From CBDBLK01 sp965215445 (GTDB taxonomy: Bacteria; Bdellovibrionota; Bacteriovoracia; Bacteriovoracales; Bacteriovoracaceae), in NCBI GenBank assembly GCA_965215445.1, contig CBDCDT010000002.1, forward strand, positions 1,364,001 to 1,428,000: a stretch of DNA of 64,000 nt. Reading direction: 5' to 3'. Shown here in pieces: positions 41,604 to 50,654 of this stretch. The notes below the pieces were generated by a model, which worked only from the letters and a program-made list of their open reading frames with translations, did not search any database and was not told where the DNA came from. Every line of letters starts with the position of its first letter. Within the stretch, counting starts at the first letter, position 1. Position numbers and translations under genes: made by a program.

Positions 41604-43508
41604 GTGACACAGTGTCTAAAAATTCTGCTCTTCTTGGCCTCTTCTCTGCCTCTTCTGGCGATGGCGGGCATCGCCGGGGCCTCCTCGGATCGGAGTGAAT
41701 ACTTTTTCCAGCAGTGCTTGGAAGACCTCTGCGGGCCGAGAGATGAGTTTATATCCCTGAAAACCCGGCAATTGAGGTCTGAAAGGGCGTTGCAGGGGGC
41801 CGATTCGGCGACCCTGGAGCAGACTTCATGGGGCCAGGCCATTACCCAAAAAATAGACGCTTACTACGATTGGTACAAAACGACGGACATTTCCCAGGAA
41901 GAGGCCCTGTTGAAAGAGGCCCTGCGGGAAATTCTCGAACGCCCTTTTGCACACACCAACTACTTGCCCACCCGCGGGCCAATAGGTTTTTTTATCGCCC
42001 AGGAGGGCCATCAAACGATTGTCAATTGGCAAAGCTATTTGAATATCGGGCCGAACAAAAGGCAAAGACACAGAGAATTAGCGCTGACGGTTAAGGATAT
42101 GGCCGATTCCCACAGGTTCTCGGGCCTGGAGTATTATTCGGCGGAAAAGTTTTTGCGTGCCCGGTATAAAAATCTTTCTCTGCGCGAGGCCACTTTGCGC
42201 TATATCGACCATGCCGAAAGGCTCGTCGCGCGCGACCGGCACAATACCAGTGGACTCTTTTATCAATCCTTGGAGCTTCCCGACAATCTAAGCGAGTTAA
42301 AACACAAGGCGGAAAATCAACGGCTCACTTCTCAAGAGTTGGACTATCTGGTTCAATCGGCCAGAAAGCTATCCATTTTGGAAATTGTTTTGGACTACCA
42401 AGATCACTATGGCGGTGAGATCACTTGGGAATTGCGCCAAAAGCTGCTTGCCTGGTCCAGGGATAAAACGGAGGCCCAAAAAGCGACCTTGTTTCATCAA
42501 ATTGAAAATCAAGTGTTTGGCAACAGGATCAAGCGCCTGTCCCGCGAACAGCAACTGGCCAGGGAAAAATGCCTGGTGTCCTTTTCTCAAAATTATTTCC
42601 ACTATCCCGCCCAGAGCGAAATTGACCGTTTTAAGGATTTTGCCTTGCAAGCGCGGGCAGATTTCGTGCAAAAAATTCAAACCTCTCAAGGCCTTTCCCC
42701 AGAGTCCAAGGCAGTGATTACTTCCGAAATTGAAAAAATTTTCTTTAAATTCCCCTTCTCCAGGGAAACCTATCGCTCCCTGTTTATGCAGCTTCTCGAC
42801 TCCAAGCTAAAACGGGAGCGGGAAGGCCACTCCATCATTTTTAACGAAGATGCAGAATCTCTTTCCCTCTCGCTGCTGATTATGGCGATGAACGGCAGCT
42901 TTCGAGAGGATGGTGAAACGAGTAATCCCGACGTGGTGGATTTTTGCACAAATTCTCTCCAGCAAAACTTGCTCGGCGACCACGCCAATTATGCGGTGGG
43001 TGCTATCAAGGTCAGTTATGGCCTGATTTTAGGCCCCGGGTTTTACGCCCGCCAGGTGCTCTATCACGAAATCGGCCACCAACTCAGCAAAATTTTGGTG
43101 GAAAAAGAAGGGATTGATTTGACGACCTACGGCCAATTCAGGGATGTGGAGGCCTGCTTGAGCGAGCGGCAGGCGAGAGTGAGCGGGAGGCGCTCATTTT
43201 ACCTCTCCGAAGACTTTGCCGACTTGATGGCGACTTTGGCCCACGGTGATGAAGGGGAAATTTCCAGGCCCTTTGCCTGTCAGTTTTTTTACCAGGACAG
43301 CGACGGGCTTTTTTGGCAAGCATCGCTTTCAAACCACGACCGGGAAGACAACCACTCCAGCTATTTGCTGAGAATCTTAAATTCCCATGTGGATCAAGGC
43401 GGCCAGTTACCTCCCTCCTGCCAAAGTGCTCTGCAAGAAAGGACGGGCATTGTCCGCTTTGAAGATTATCGCTGTTTGCCCTTGGGGCAAATTCTTGACG
43501 CTAAGTAG
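41604..43508 (+). CDS. Exported zincin-like protein (HExxH), unknown family
   Basis: 634 aa from a GTG with GAGGGA upstream. A signal peptide (LLFLASSLPLLAMAGIAGA) is followed by a long helical region. YHEIGHQ near residue 487 gives HExxH, and SEDFADLMA about 50 residues later could supply the third Glu ligand. This HExxH...E..AD pattern is shared with the two proteins at 48979-50418 and 50655-51986. A periplasmic or secreted metalloprotease is inferred; substrate unknown. Several cysteines suggest disulfides. It stands alone before the tRNA pair. Confidence 0.65.
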   Translation: MTQCLKILLFLASSLPLLAMAGIAGASSDRSEYFFQQCLEDLCGPRDEFISLKTRQLRSERALQGADSATLEQTSWGQAITQKIDAYYDWYKTTDISQEEALLKEALREILERPFAHTNYLPTRGPIGFFIAQEGHQTIVNWQSYLNIGPNKRQRHRELALTVKDMADSHRFSGLEYYSAEKFLRARYKNLSLREATLRYIDHAERLVARDRHNTSGLFYQSLELPDNLSELKHKAENQRLTSQELDYLVQSARKLSILEIVLDYQDHYGGEITWELRQKLLAWSRDKTEAQKATLFHQIENQVFGNRIKRLSREQQLAREKCLVSFSQNYFHYPAQSEIDRFKDFALQARADFVQKIQTSQGLSPESKAVITSEIEKIFFKFPFSRETYRSLFMQLLDSKLKREREGHSIIFNEDAESLSLSLLIMAMNGSFREDGETSNPDVVDFCTNSLQQNLLGDHANYAVGAIKVSYGLILGPGFYARQVLYHEIGHQLSKILVEKEGIDLTTYGQFRDVEACLSERQARVSGRRSFYLSEDFADLMATLAHGDEGEISRPFACQFFYQDSDGLFWQASLSNHDREDNHSSYLLRILNSHVDQGGQLPPSCQSALQERTGIVRFEDYRCLPLGQILDAK

Positions 43509-43522
43509 CGCGCGCTTTTGAC

Positions 43523-43551
43523 TTGACAAAAATATCACCAACGCATACTTT
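43523..43551 (+). promoter_or_regulatory. Promoter of the tRNA-Lys/tRNA-Glu pair
   Basis: TTGACA (43523-43528), a 17-bp spacer and TACTTT (43546-43551), placing initiation about 20 bp before tRNA-Lys. Confidence 0.7.
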
Positions 43552-43578
43552 GCCGAGTGTTGCGTTTTGGAAGACTAT

Positions 43579-43655
43579 GGTCCCGTAGCTCAGTTGGTTA
43601 GAGCATCTCCCTTTTAAGGAGAGGGTCCTGTGTTCGAGTCACAGCGGGATCACCA
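43579..43655 (+). tRNA. tRNA-Lys (TTT)
   Basis: Acceptor GGTCCCG/CGGGATC (one G-T pair), D stem GCTC/GAGC, and anticodon arm TCTCC-CTTTTAA-GGAGA with anticodon TTT. The T arm is CTGTG-TTCGAGT-CACAG. Discriminator A plus an encoded CCA. Confidence 0.96.
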
Positions 43656-43680
43656 TTTTTTTATAGCTGTTCTTCTCAAC

Positions 43681-43758
43681 GCTCCCATCGTCTAGCCTGG
43701 TCTAGGACACCGCCTTTTCACGGCGGTAACGGGGGTTCAAATCCCCCTGGGAGTACCA
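43681..43758 (+). tRNA. tRNA-Glu (TTC)
   Basis: Acceptor GCTCCCA/TGGGAGT, anticodon arm CCGCC-TTTTCAC-GGCGG with anticodon TTC, and T arm GGGGG-TTCAAAT-CCCCC. Encoded CCA. It lies 25 bp after tRNA-Lys, so the two share a transcript. Confidence 0.96.
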
Positions 43759-43765
43759 ATTTACC

Positions 43766-43797
43766 AAGGCCTTCTTTTACAAAGAGGGCCTTTTTTT
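43766..43797 (+). terminator. Intrinsic terminator after the tRNA pair
   Basis: A 12-bp stem with one G-T pair (AAGGCCTTCTTT/AAAGAGGGCCTT), loop TAC, followed by seven Ts. It starts 7 bp after the CCA of tRNA-Glu. Confidence 0.92.
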
Positions 43798-43857
43798 ATT
43801 TCCGGTTAACAAAAAAGGGATGGCGAAACCAAATCGGCCGGTTTAAAATGGTTGCCA

Positions 43858-44643
43858 ATGTTTGAAAACATGCAAACAAATACGGGGTGGTGGGAGTCTT
43901 TTTGGTGGATGATTTCCCCTCCTGAAGACATTTCCGAACACGGCCATCTGATCGACTGGCTCTTTTACTACACCACTTGGCTCAACCTCTTTTTTTTCTT
44001 TCTGGTATGCGCAGGCCTGTTTGGTTTTAGCTATTTTTATTATCACAAGCGCCACCCGCGGGCCTACTACACTTACGGCAACAAAAAAGCGCACATGCTG
44101 GTGGCCACCATTATAGGCCTTGCCGTCTTTGTCAGCATCGACATGAATATCACCCGCATATCCAACAACGACTTTATCAATATCTTTAGCAAGTGGCCGG
44201 AGGAAAACGAAGACGTCTTAAAAGTACAGGTTTTGGCCCAGCAGTGGATGTGGAATTTCCGCTACGCAGGCCAAGACGGCGTATTCAACACCGACGACGA
44301 CATTACCACCAGCAACGACCTGCGCGTACCCAAGGGTAAAAAAGTGCTCTTTCAAATCCTCTCCAAGGACGTCATCCACTCGCTCTACTTTCCCAACGCC
44401 AGAAGAAAAACCGACGCCATCCCCGGCCGCATTACCCGTATGTGGATTCAATTCAACAAACCCGGAACTTACGACATTGCCTGCGCTGAAATGTGCGGGG
44501 CCTACCACTACCGCATGGCCGCCAAGCTCACCGTCCACGAAAATCATGACTTTGCCGATTGGATGGAACAGGCCCAAACTATTGCCTTGGCCAGCAACGA
44601 CCCCGAAAGGGCCGAACTCTACTGGGGCTGGTCATGGCCGTAA
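43858..44643 (+). CDS. coxB: Cytochrome c oxidase subunit II
   Basis: 261 aa. Two N-terminal membrane helices (~35-60 and ~80-98) are followed by the cupredoxin domain. The CuA site is complete: VIHSLYFP (His) and CAEMCGAYHYRM (C-x3-C-x3-H-x2-M). QQWMWNFRY is the conserved aromatic patch for electron entry. No haem c domain is fused. I prefer the ATG at 43858; a TTG two codons earlier is possible. It heads the cox operon, just after the tRNA terminator. Confidence 0.95.
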   Translation: MFENMQTNTGWWESFWWMISPPEDISEHGHLIDWLFYYTTWLNLFFFFLVCAGLFGFSYFYYHKRHPRAYYTYGNKKAHMLVATIIGLAVFVSIDMNITRISNNDFINIFSKWPEENEDVLKVQVLAQQWMWNFRYAGQDGVFNTDDDITTSNDLRVPKGKKVLFQILSKDVIHSLYFPNARRKTDAIPGRITRMWIQFNKPGTYDIACAEMCGAYHYRMAAKLTVHENHDFADWMEQAQTIALASNDPERAELYWGWSWP

Positions 44644-44667
44644 ACATGAAAAAGGAAATCCTCAACC

Positions 44668-46398
44668 ATGGCCTTTTATGAACAGCCCATCCACTCCCCC
44701 CCCACCACCTTTCTCTCCAAGTACGTCTTTACCTTTGACCACAAGGTGATCGGTAAGCAATTCCTGTGGTACGGCATCTTTTTCTTGTTTGTCGGCGGGC
44801 TGATGGCGCTGATGCTGCGTTGGTCGCTGGCCTACCCGGGGGAACCCTTTCCCCTCATCGGGCGCTTTATGTTTCCCGAAACCGGGGGGGCGATTCCTCC
44901 CGATACCTATTCCATGCTGTTTACCATGCACGGGACAATTATGATTTTTTACGCCATCACTCCCATTCTCATCGGGGCCTTTGGAAATTTTTGTATTCCC
45001 CTGATGATCGGCGCCCGGGACATGGCCTTTCCCCTACTCAATATGCTCTCCTTTCACGTCGCCGCAGTCAGTGGGCTGATTCTACTGGCCTCGCTGTTTA
45101 CCCCCCTGGGCGCGGCCGCGGCCGGTTGGACATCCTACCCCACTTTGTCGACTTTGGTCGGCTCTCCCGGAAGCGGGCAAACCCTGTGGACGCTGGCCAT
45201 TTTTGTGCTGGGAATTTCCTCCACCATGGGGGCGATCAACTACATTACCACGGTGGTTACCCTGCGCGCTCCCGGCATGGGTTATTTTGATATGCCCCTG
45301 ACCATTTGGGGGTTGTGGCTCACCGCCATTTTAAACGCCATCTTTTTGCCCGTGCTCGGCGCCGGTTGTCTGCTGCTGATCTTTGACCGGGTGTTTGGCA
45401 CGACCTTCTTTTTGGCCGGGGCGGCGGCCACCACCGGCTCGGGCGACCCCATTTTATTTCAGCACGTTTTTTGGATTTTCGGCCACCCCGAAGTCTACAT
45501 CCTAATTTTGCCGGCGTGGGGAATCGTCTCCGACCTGCTCTCCTTTTTTGCCCGCAAACCGGCCTTCGGTGCCAAGGCCACAGCGCTTTCCATGACGGCG
45601 ATCACCGTGCTTTCCACTCTGGTCTATGGCCACCACATGTTCACCACCCAGCTGAGTCCTCTGCTGACTCAGACATTTATGACTCTAACCATGACCATTT
45701 CCATTCCCTCGGCCATCTTTTTTACCAACTGGTTGGGGACGCTGTGGAAAGGTTCGCTGCACTTTGCTTCGCCCATGCTCTTCGCCATGGGAGTGGTGTT
45801 TGTCTTCGGTCTGGGAGGGTTGACCGGACTCTACCTGGGAACAGTCACCACCGACCTCTACCTTCACGACACCTATTTTGTAGTCGGACACTTCCACTAC
45901 ACCATGGCCGCCTCAGTCCTGCTGGGAGGTTTTGCCGCCATCTACTTTTGGGCACCCAAAATGTTTGGAGTCTCTCTCCACGAGGGCATGGCCAAAGTCC
46001 ACTTTTGGATCACCATGATCGGCCTTAACGGAGTTTTTACCGGTATGTTGCTGATGGGGTTTGCGGGCATGCACCGGCGCCTGTTCAATCCCTTTATCTA
46101 CGAATTTACCCAAAAACTGATTCCTCTCAACACCTTTACCACCTGGTCGGCAATGCTCATGGGGGCCGGGCAAATTGTCTTTTTTGCCAACTTCATCTAC
46201 GCCCTGTTTTTTAAGAAGGAAAAGGCGGAGGCCAATCCTTGGAAAGTGGGAACTTTGGAGTGGACGATTCCCTCTCCCGCGCCCAGCTTTAACTTTGAAA
46301 AAATCCCCGTGGTCAAAACCGGGCCGCACGAGTTTGGCAATCCGGCCCTGAGAGACGGGCGGGATTTTCAATACCAGACCGAGGAGTTGGCGCATTGA
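44668..46398 (+). CDS. coxA: Cytochrome c oxidase subunit I
   Basis: 576 aa with about 12-13 membrane helices. The haem and CuB ligands are visible: FTMHG (His), GHPEVY (His and the cross-linked Tyr, plus the conserved Glu), GHHMFT (His-His) and VGHFHYT (two His). It reduces O2 to water and pumps protons. One oddity: the helix-VIII motif, usually PTGIKxFNW, reads PSAIFFTNW, so the K-channel Lys is replaced by Phe. It follows coxB by 24 bp, and its stop overlaps the coxC start. Confidence 0.96.
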   Translation: MAFYEQPIHSPPTTFLSKYVFTFDHKVIGKQFLWYGIFFLFVGGLMALMLRWSLAYPGEPFPLIGRFMFPETGGAIPPDTYSMLFTMHGTIMIFYAITPILIGAFGNFCIPLMIGARDMAFPLLNMLSFHVAAVSGLILLASLFTPLGAAAAGWTSYPTLSTLVGSPGSGQTLWTLAIFVLGISSTMGAINYITTVVTLRAPGMGYFDMPLTIWGLWLTAILNAIFLPVLGAGCLLLIFDRVFGTTFFLAGAAATTGSGDPILFQHVFWIFGHPEVYILILPAWGIVSDLLSFFARKPAFGAKATALSMTAITVLSTLVYGHHMFTTQLSPLLTQTFMTLTMTISIPSAIFFTNWLGTLWKGSLHFASPMLFAMGVVFVFGLGGLTGLYLGTVTTDLYLHDTYFVVGHFHYTMAASVLLGGFAAIYFWAPKMFGVSLHEGMAKVHFWITMIGLNGVFTGMLLMGFAGMHRRLFNPFIYEFTQKLIPLNTFTTWSAMLMGAGQIVFFANFIYALFFKKEKAEANPWKVGTLEWTIPSPAPSFNFEKIPVVKTGPHEFGNPALRDGRDFQYQTEELAH

Positions 46399-46934
46399 CA
46401 AGTGTCGCACAAAAAGAAGTTGCCTCTATGGCCATGTCAATCTTATTGATTTCCCTGAGCATGTTGTTTGCCACCCTCTTTTTGAGTTATGCGCTCTATC
46501 GCTTGCGTGCACAAAGCTGGCCGCCGGCGGATTTTGAGTCCATTAGTCTGAATCTCCCCACTCTGAATACCGCAATCATTTGCCTGAGTTCTGCCAGCTA
46601 TGCCGGATACCAGCGCGCCCGTAACCCCATTTGGTGGGGAGTGACATTAATGTTGGGAATCAGCTTTTTAGGTTTACAAATTCAATTTTGGAACACCCTT
46701 GAGGAGCAAGGGGTGTTTGCCGGAACCAACGTTTTTAGTTCCATGCTCTACGGGTTTACCTGGATTCACGCCGGCCATCTGGTGCTGGGACTTGTGGCCT
46801 TGGGTTTTGTCTGCCCGTTTTTGCGCACCCCTTTGCCCACGCCTGGCCCCTCGAGCATTTCCAATGTGGGGAAATTCTGGCATTTTTTAGGTATCACCTG
46901 GTGTTTGCTGTACACGGGACTGTTTATCGTATGA
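46395..46934 (+). CDS. coxC: Cytochrome c oxidase subunit III (short form)
   Basis: 179 aa with five predicted membrane helices, shorter than the seven-helix type (~260 aa). PTLNTAIICLSSASYAGYQRA, WNTLEEQG and FTWIHAGHLVLGL are subunit III motifs, and WHFLGITWCLLYTGLFIV closes the protein. Translation likely starts at TTG (46395), which overlaps the coxA TGA and sits 8 nt after GAGGAG. Subunit III stabilises subunit I and proton uptake. The stop overlaps the next start (ATGA). Confidence 0.92.
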   Translation: MTSVAQKEVASMAMSILLISLSMLFATLFLSYALYRLRAQSWPPADFESISLNLPTLNTAIICLSSASYAGYQRARNPIWWGVTLMLGISFLGLQIQFWNTLEEQGVFAGTNVFSSMLYGFTWIHAGHLVLGLVALGFVCPFLRTPLPTPGPSSISNVGKFWHFLGITWCLLYTGLFIV

Positions 46935-47809
46935 AAATCTTAACTATAGTGTTTTTGCCTTTCCTTTTAAGCGCTTGCCTGTCCGATACTTTTTACGAGG
47001 ATAAAACTTTTGCCGGCGGCGAATACGTCACCGCCAAAGAACTCAACCTGGGAAGGCGGCTCTACACGGAATACTGTATTTCCTGTCATGGCGTAAAAGG
47101 CGACGGCAAGGGAGTTGCCGCCAAGGGCATGGCCACTCCTCCCCGCGATTTTACTCTGGGGATTATCAAATTTGGCGACGTTTTGTCGGGAGATTTACCC
47201 CACGAAGAATCCATTTTTCAAAGTCTGGAACACGGCCTCAACGGTACCGCCATGCTACCTTGGGATTTGAGTCTCCAACAAAAAAGGGCACTGTGGCGCT
47301 ATATCAAGACTTTTGCCCCCGAAGTCTGGGAAGGCAAAGACAAAACCCTCGGCGAGCGGATTGTGCCGCCCCCCGACCCTTTCAGTTTGGCCCGTCAAAA
47401 TGCGGCGATCAAACAGGGCCGTAAAGTCTACCACGTCACCGCCAGTTGCCAGACCTGCCACCGCGCCTATGTGAGCGTGCCCGAATTTCAACGCATGACC
47501 CGAGAACTCAACGGAGAGGCGGAGCAACCCGACGAAGAATTTTACCAATTAAAAATCCAGGAATCCGACCACGGATATAAAACCCTTCCCCCCGACTTTA
47601 CCTTTCACCCCCTGCGCTCCATTCGCGGAACCAATCTTACAGACCTCTATATCAGGATTGCGGCGGGCATCGGCGGGACGACCATGCCCCCCTGGAAAGA
47701 CAGTCTCGAATCCCAAGAAATTTGGGCCTTGTCCTATTATATGCAGCATCTGATGAAAATGCGGGGAACGCCTGCGCGCCAAAAACTCATCGAGCACCTG
47801 GGGCAATAA
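46931..47809 (+). CDS. Dihaem cytochrome c lipoprotein
   Basis: 292 aa. A lipoprotein signal (FLPFLLSAC) anchors it to a membrane. Two CxxCH haem sites are present: CISCH near residue 47 and CQTCH near 167, each followed by a typical cytochrome c domain with Met candidates (GTAMLPWD and GGTTMPPWKD). It probably carries electrons to the CuA site of CoxB, which lacks its own haem domain. It sits between coxC and the Sco gene. It may come from the quinol:cytochrome c pathway; no bc1 genes are in the window. Confidence 0.9.
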   Translation: MKILTIVFLPFLLSACLSDTFYEDKTFAGGEYVTAKELNLGRRLYTEYCISCHGVKGDGKGVAAKGMATPPRDFTLGIIKFGDVLSGDLPHEESIFQSLEHGLNGTAMLPWDLSLQQKRALWRYIKTFAPEVWEGKDKTLGERIVPPPDPFSLARQNAAIKQGRKVYHVTASCQTCHRAYVSVPEFQRMTRELNGEAEQPDEEFYQLKIQESDHGYKTLPPDFTFHPLRSIRGTNLTDLYIRIAAGIGGTTMPPWKDSLESQEIWALSYYMQHLMKMRGTPARQKLIEHLGQ

Positions 47810-48484
47810 ATGCAAAGTCGTGTCCATAAACTCGTGCGTTCTGTCTGGTTTTGGAGTTTGGGTCTGACCTTTCTGTTTTGCTATCCCATCTTCCGTTCGG
47901 TCACGCGGGAACTTCCCCCACCCCAACCAACACTGGGACAAGTTCCCGAGTTCCGCTTGACCAACCAGTACGGCAAGGCGTTCGGCTCCCGTGAACTTTC
48001 CGGTAAGGCGTATTTGGCGAGTTTTGCCTTCACCACCTGCCCCACGACTTGCCCTGCACTGGTGCAAAACTTACAAAAAGTGCAAAAGAGAATCCGGGGA
48101 CTGGGGCAAAAAGTGGCGATCGTCACCTTTAGCGTCGATCCCCAAAACGACACTCCCGAGGTCTTGCTCAAATACTCCCGTGATTACCGCGCCAACCCCT
48201 ACGTTTGGACTTTTCTCACCGGAGACAAAGCGCAGTTACGCGAGCTTTTAGTCAAAGGTTTTAAAGTGCCGATGGGCGACCCTGAGACGTTTGCCGGCAA
48301 GCTCGATGGTGACGACATTGAACTGCTCGACATCGCCCACACCTCCAAACTGGTTTTGGTCGATGGAGAGGGCGGTATTCGCGGTTATTATTCCACCGAC
48401 AAAGAGGGCATCAATCACCTGATGATTGATCTAGGACTTCTAGTGAATCGCCACAACTTGATAGGAAGTACTTATGGCCAGTGA
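47810..48484 (+). CDS. SCO1/SenC copper chaperone
   Basis: 224 aa. An N-terminal membrane anchor (~12-30) is followed by a thioredoxin-like domain with TTCPTTCP (C-x3-C, ~76-80), FSVDPQNDTP and DIAHTSKLVLVD, whose His completes the copper site. It delivers copper to the CuA centre of CoxB. It begins directly after the cytochrome gene stop and overlaps the next gene by 11 bp, confirming it as part of the cox operon. Confidence 0.94.
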   Translation: MQSRVHKLVRSVWFWSLGLTFLFCYPIFRSVTRELPPPQPTLGQVPEFRLTNQYGKAFGSRELSGKAYLASFAFTTCPTTCPALVQNLQKVQKRIRGLGQKVAIVTFSVDPQNDTPEVLLKYSRDYRANPYVWTFLTGDKAQLRELLVKGFKVPMGDPETFAGKLDGDDIELLDIAHTSKLVLVDGEGGIRGYYSTDKEGINHLMIDLGLLVNRHNLIGSTYGQ

Positions 48485-48761
48485 ACACGCCCACCACCAC
48501 AGCCACGCAAAAAAATATTTGATAGTTTTTGCAGCTCTGGCGATTTTGACTGCCCTGGAACTGGTGGCGGCAGAAATTGAAACTTCCTATTTTCTCAAGG
48601 CCTCTTCCCTCACCCTTTTGGCGATCGCCAAGGCGGCGGCGGTGGCCTACTGGTTTATGCACTTGGAAGAGGAAAGCTTTTGGCTGAAATTTATCGCCTG
48701 TGTTCCCCTGGCGGCAGTGGCCTACACGACGATGGTGGTTTTGGAATCAATCTATCGCTAA
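48474..48761 (+). CDS. Cytochrome c oxidase subunit IV (bacterial CtaF/CoxD type)
   Basis: 95 aa with three membrane helices and a His-rich start (HAHHHSHAKKY). AILTALELVAAE and KAAAVAYWFMHLEEE are typical of the small bacterial subunit IV of caa3/aa3 oxidases. It is a structural subunit of the inner-membrane oxidase and overlaps the Sco gene. Confidence 0.88.
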   Translation: MASEHAHHHSHAKKYLIVFAALAILTALELVAAEIETSYFLKASSLTLLAIAKAAAVAYWFMHLEEESFWLKFIACVPLAAVAYTTMVVLESIYR

Positions 48762-48782
48762 AATGCGAGGAGAAAACTGTTT

Positions 48783-48962
48783 ATGAACGAAAACTCTGAA
48801 ATCGCCAAACCTTCTTCAATCACTTCGGTTCACCAGCACTCCAAAACTCCAGAACAGCAATTTAAAATGCCCAGTTGGGGACTGATAGCGGTTTTAGTGG
48901 CCACCTTTGTCGTACTCAAAATGTTTATCTATATCAAAGACCAAAAGCGGGATGCTAGATAG
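48783..48962 (+). CDS. 59-aa single-helix membrane protein at the end of the cox operon
   Basis: A short frame starting at ATG 48783 with GAGGAG 8 nt upstream. The N-terminal ~30 residues are polar; residues ~32-51 (WGLIAVLVATFVVLKMFIYI) form one helix; the tail is basic (KDQKRDAR). It may be a small oxidase or assembly subunit, inferred from position only. Its last 24 codons recur as a fragment at 50580-50654. Confidence 0.7.
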   Translation: MNENSEIAKPSSITSVHQHSKTPEQQFKMPSWGLIAVLVATFVVLKMFIYIKDQKRDAR

Positions 48963-48978
48963 CGCTTAAATTGTATTT

Positions 48979-50418
48979 TTAAAGAAAACTAAATGCCTCG
49001 AACATTAACCACACTATTGCCGTAAACGACCATCCAGTAAAACCTGCGATCGTTGCAGTAGCCACCGTTAACTTAACGGCCTCGCGGATAGTAGTAGGCC
49101 CTCTTTTCCACTCCTTGGTCGAAGCTCGAAGTTGCTCCGAGAGAGAGAAAATTTTCCGACTATCAAAGGAAAGCCTCTCGCTCGATTCGCGCACGACCTG
49201 TGCAACTTCGTCGGCGTATCCCTCCTCAGAGGCAGTCTTTAAAAGCACGGCCGCAAAATATGTGTAGAGGGAAGCCATGTCCTTTGTGACCGGAAAGTTT
49301 TCAGCAAGAGTGTCCATCATTTTTTCTTTTTTATCCAGATTACCTTCTTTATCCAACATATATTTATCAAAAGAGGAAAGATTATTTACTCTTATCTTTT
49401 CTTCATAGATATTAAGTTTTGTAATAAAGGGCAGAAAAATCTGGGAGATTCCCTCCCTGTCGATTTTCTCCCGCAACCTCCACAACAGGTTGGAAAAAAT
49501 CAGAGATTTCGCATGATCGCTATAATCATCATCATTCAAGTGTTCAATCGAATGGATGCCGATACCCTCCGACTCCATGGTTTCAATGTTGCGTATGTAG
49601 GTATGGGGGTCTCCCCTGACGTGGGAAGAGAGAAAATCTGCCAACGCCTCTGCAAAAATCGTTTCCTTATTAATAACGGCAAGCCTGTTAAAGTCCTCAA
49701 ACAAAAGATTATGACTCCTCTCGTGCATAATCGTTGACGGATCTAAATCTTCCCTTACCTTTGACCATAAAGGAGTAAATTCCATCATCATTCCCGCTTT
49801 CCAACGGGAAAAATCTAAAATGGGCGCGGGGTGGAATGCAGGACCTCCTCGTGGCCAAAAGGGTTTGTCGATCAGTAAAATCTTGGTAAATTCGGGAATG
49901 CGAAGTCCCCACGCTTTTGCGTCCTCATCAAAACGCTCGATTGTTCTCGCCACACGCTCGGCGAGTTCACGGGACGTTCCCCATTGACCGACGATGCGCA
50001 TTTCCTCTCGGTTTAAAATGGTTCGATGGGGAATAAACCTATACCAGATGACAGACATAAGTCTAGAGAATTCTGTAATCCTGCGTGGAAGTGTGCTCTC
50101 AAAAAAATTTCTCGTGAAGCTGGAAGGCCTTGCCAGAAGACCACGGGTAGCATCTCTTTGCTCTAAAAAGCTACCCGTCAAATCCATCAATTTATGCAAT
50201 TGCTCATCACTCAAGCTTTCCGGACTTTGCCCTAAAAAATCCCCCCCAAAGTGGTTCTCTACCCGCTCCAAAAGAGCGTCCATATCCTTTTGGGAAAGGC
50301 CCAGGGAATAGCGCTTGGGTTTTCCAAAAAGGCCCATCACCACCGAGCGACATTCCATGTCTGCGGGAAATACCGAGAGGGAGAGCATTGTTGATAATAA
50401 GCACAAAATCAAGAACAT
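48979..50418 (-). CDS. Exported zincin-like protein, tandem copy A
   Basis: 479 aa. A signal peptide (LILCLLSTMLSLSVFPA) is followed by MECRSVVMGLFGKP. The HExxH motif MHERSH lies near residue 234, with EALADFLSSH about 25 residues later as a probable third ligand, a gluzincin-like layout. A hydrophobic stretch (~455-475) may anchor the C-terminus. About 36 residues near 345-385 are absent from copy B. An exported metallopeptidase is inferred; target unknown. It converges with the cox operon. Confidence 0.7.
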   Translation of the reverse strand: MFLILCLLSTMLSLSVFPADMECRSVVMGLFGKPKRYSLGLSQKDMDALLERVENHFGGDFLGQSPESLSDEQLHKLMDLTGSFLEQRDATRGLLARPSSFTRNFFESTLPRRITEFSRLMSVIWYRFIPHRTILNREEMRIVGQWGTSRELAERVARTIERFDEDAKAWGLRIPEFTKILLIDKPFWPRGGPAFHPAPILDFSRWKAGMMMEFTPLWSKVREDLDPSTIMHERSHNLLFEDFNRLAVINKETIFAEALADFLSSHVRGDPHTYIRNIETMESEGIGIHSIEHLNDDDYSDHAKSLIFSNLLWRLREKIDREGISQIFLPFITKLNIYEEKIRVNNLSSFDKYMLDKEGNLDKKEKMMDTLAENFPVTKDMASLYTYFAAVLLKTASEEGYADEVAQVVRESSERLSFDSRKIFSLSEQLRASTKEWKRGPTTIREAVKLTVATATIAGFTGWSFTAIVWLMFEAFSFL

Positions 50419-50579
50419 GACTAAGTGAGTAACATGAACTGATTGAGAATATCAACTAAAAAGTGTGAGTCGTTGCTGAATTTACTATATTTCGGCCACT
50501 CACCTATTGGGAGGAAGTTCAAGCTGAGTTCCGTGACCCCATGCAAAAAAAAAGAAAAGCCGCTCCAAGCCTTTTTGAG

Positions 50580-50654
50580 GCGGTTTTAGTGGCCACCTTT
50601 GTCGTGCTCAAAATGTTTATCTATATCAAAGACCAAAAACGGGACGCTAGCTAG
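50580..50654 (+). pseudogene. Fragment of the 59-aa cox-operon protein
   Basis: The 24 C-terminal codons and a stop match 48888-48962 apart from a few substitutions, giving the helix VLVATFVVLKMFIYI and the tail DQKRDAS. There is no start or N-terminal part. It marks the left edge of the second duplication unit. Confidence 0.85.

Noticed and set aside
44662..46410. Antisense open frames opposite coxA and coxC
   Set aside because: They are composition shadows of well-supported oxidase genes, with no ribosome sites or recognisable domains.
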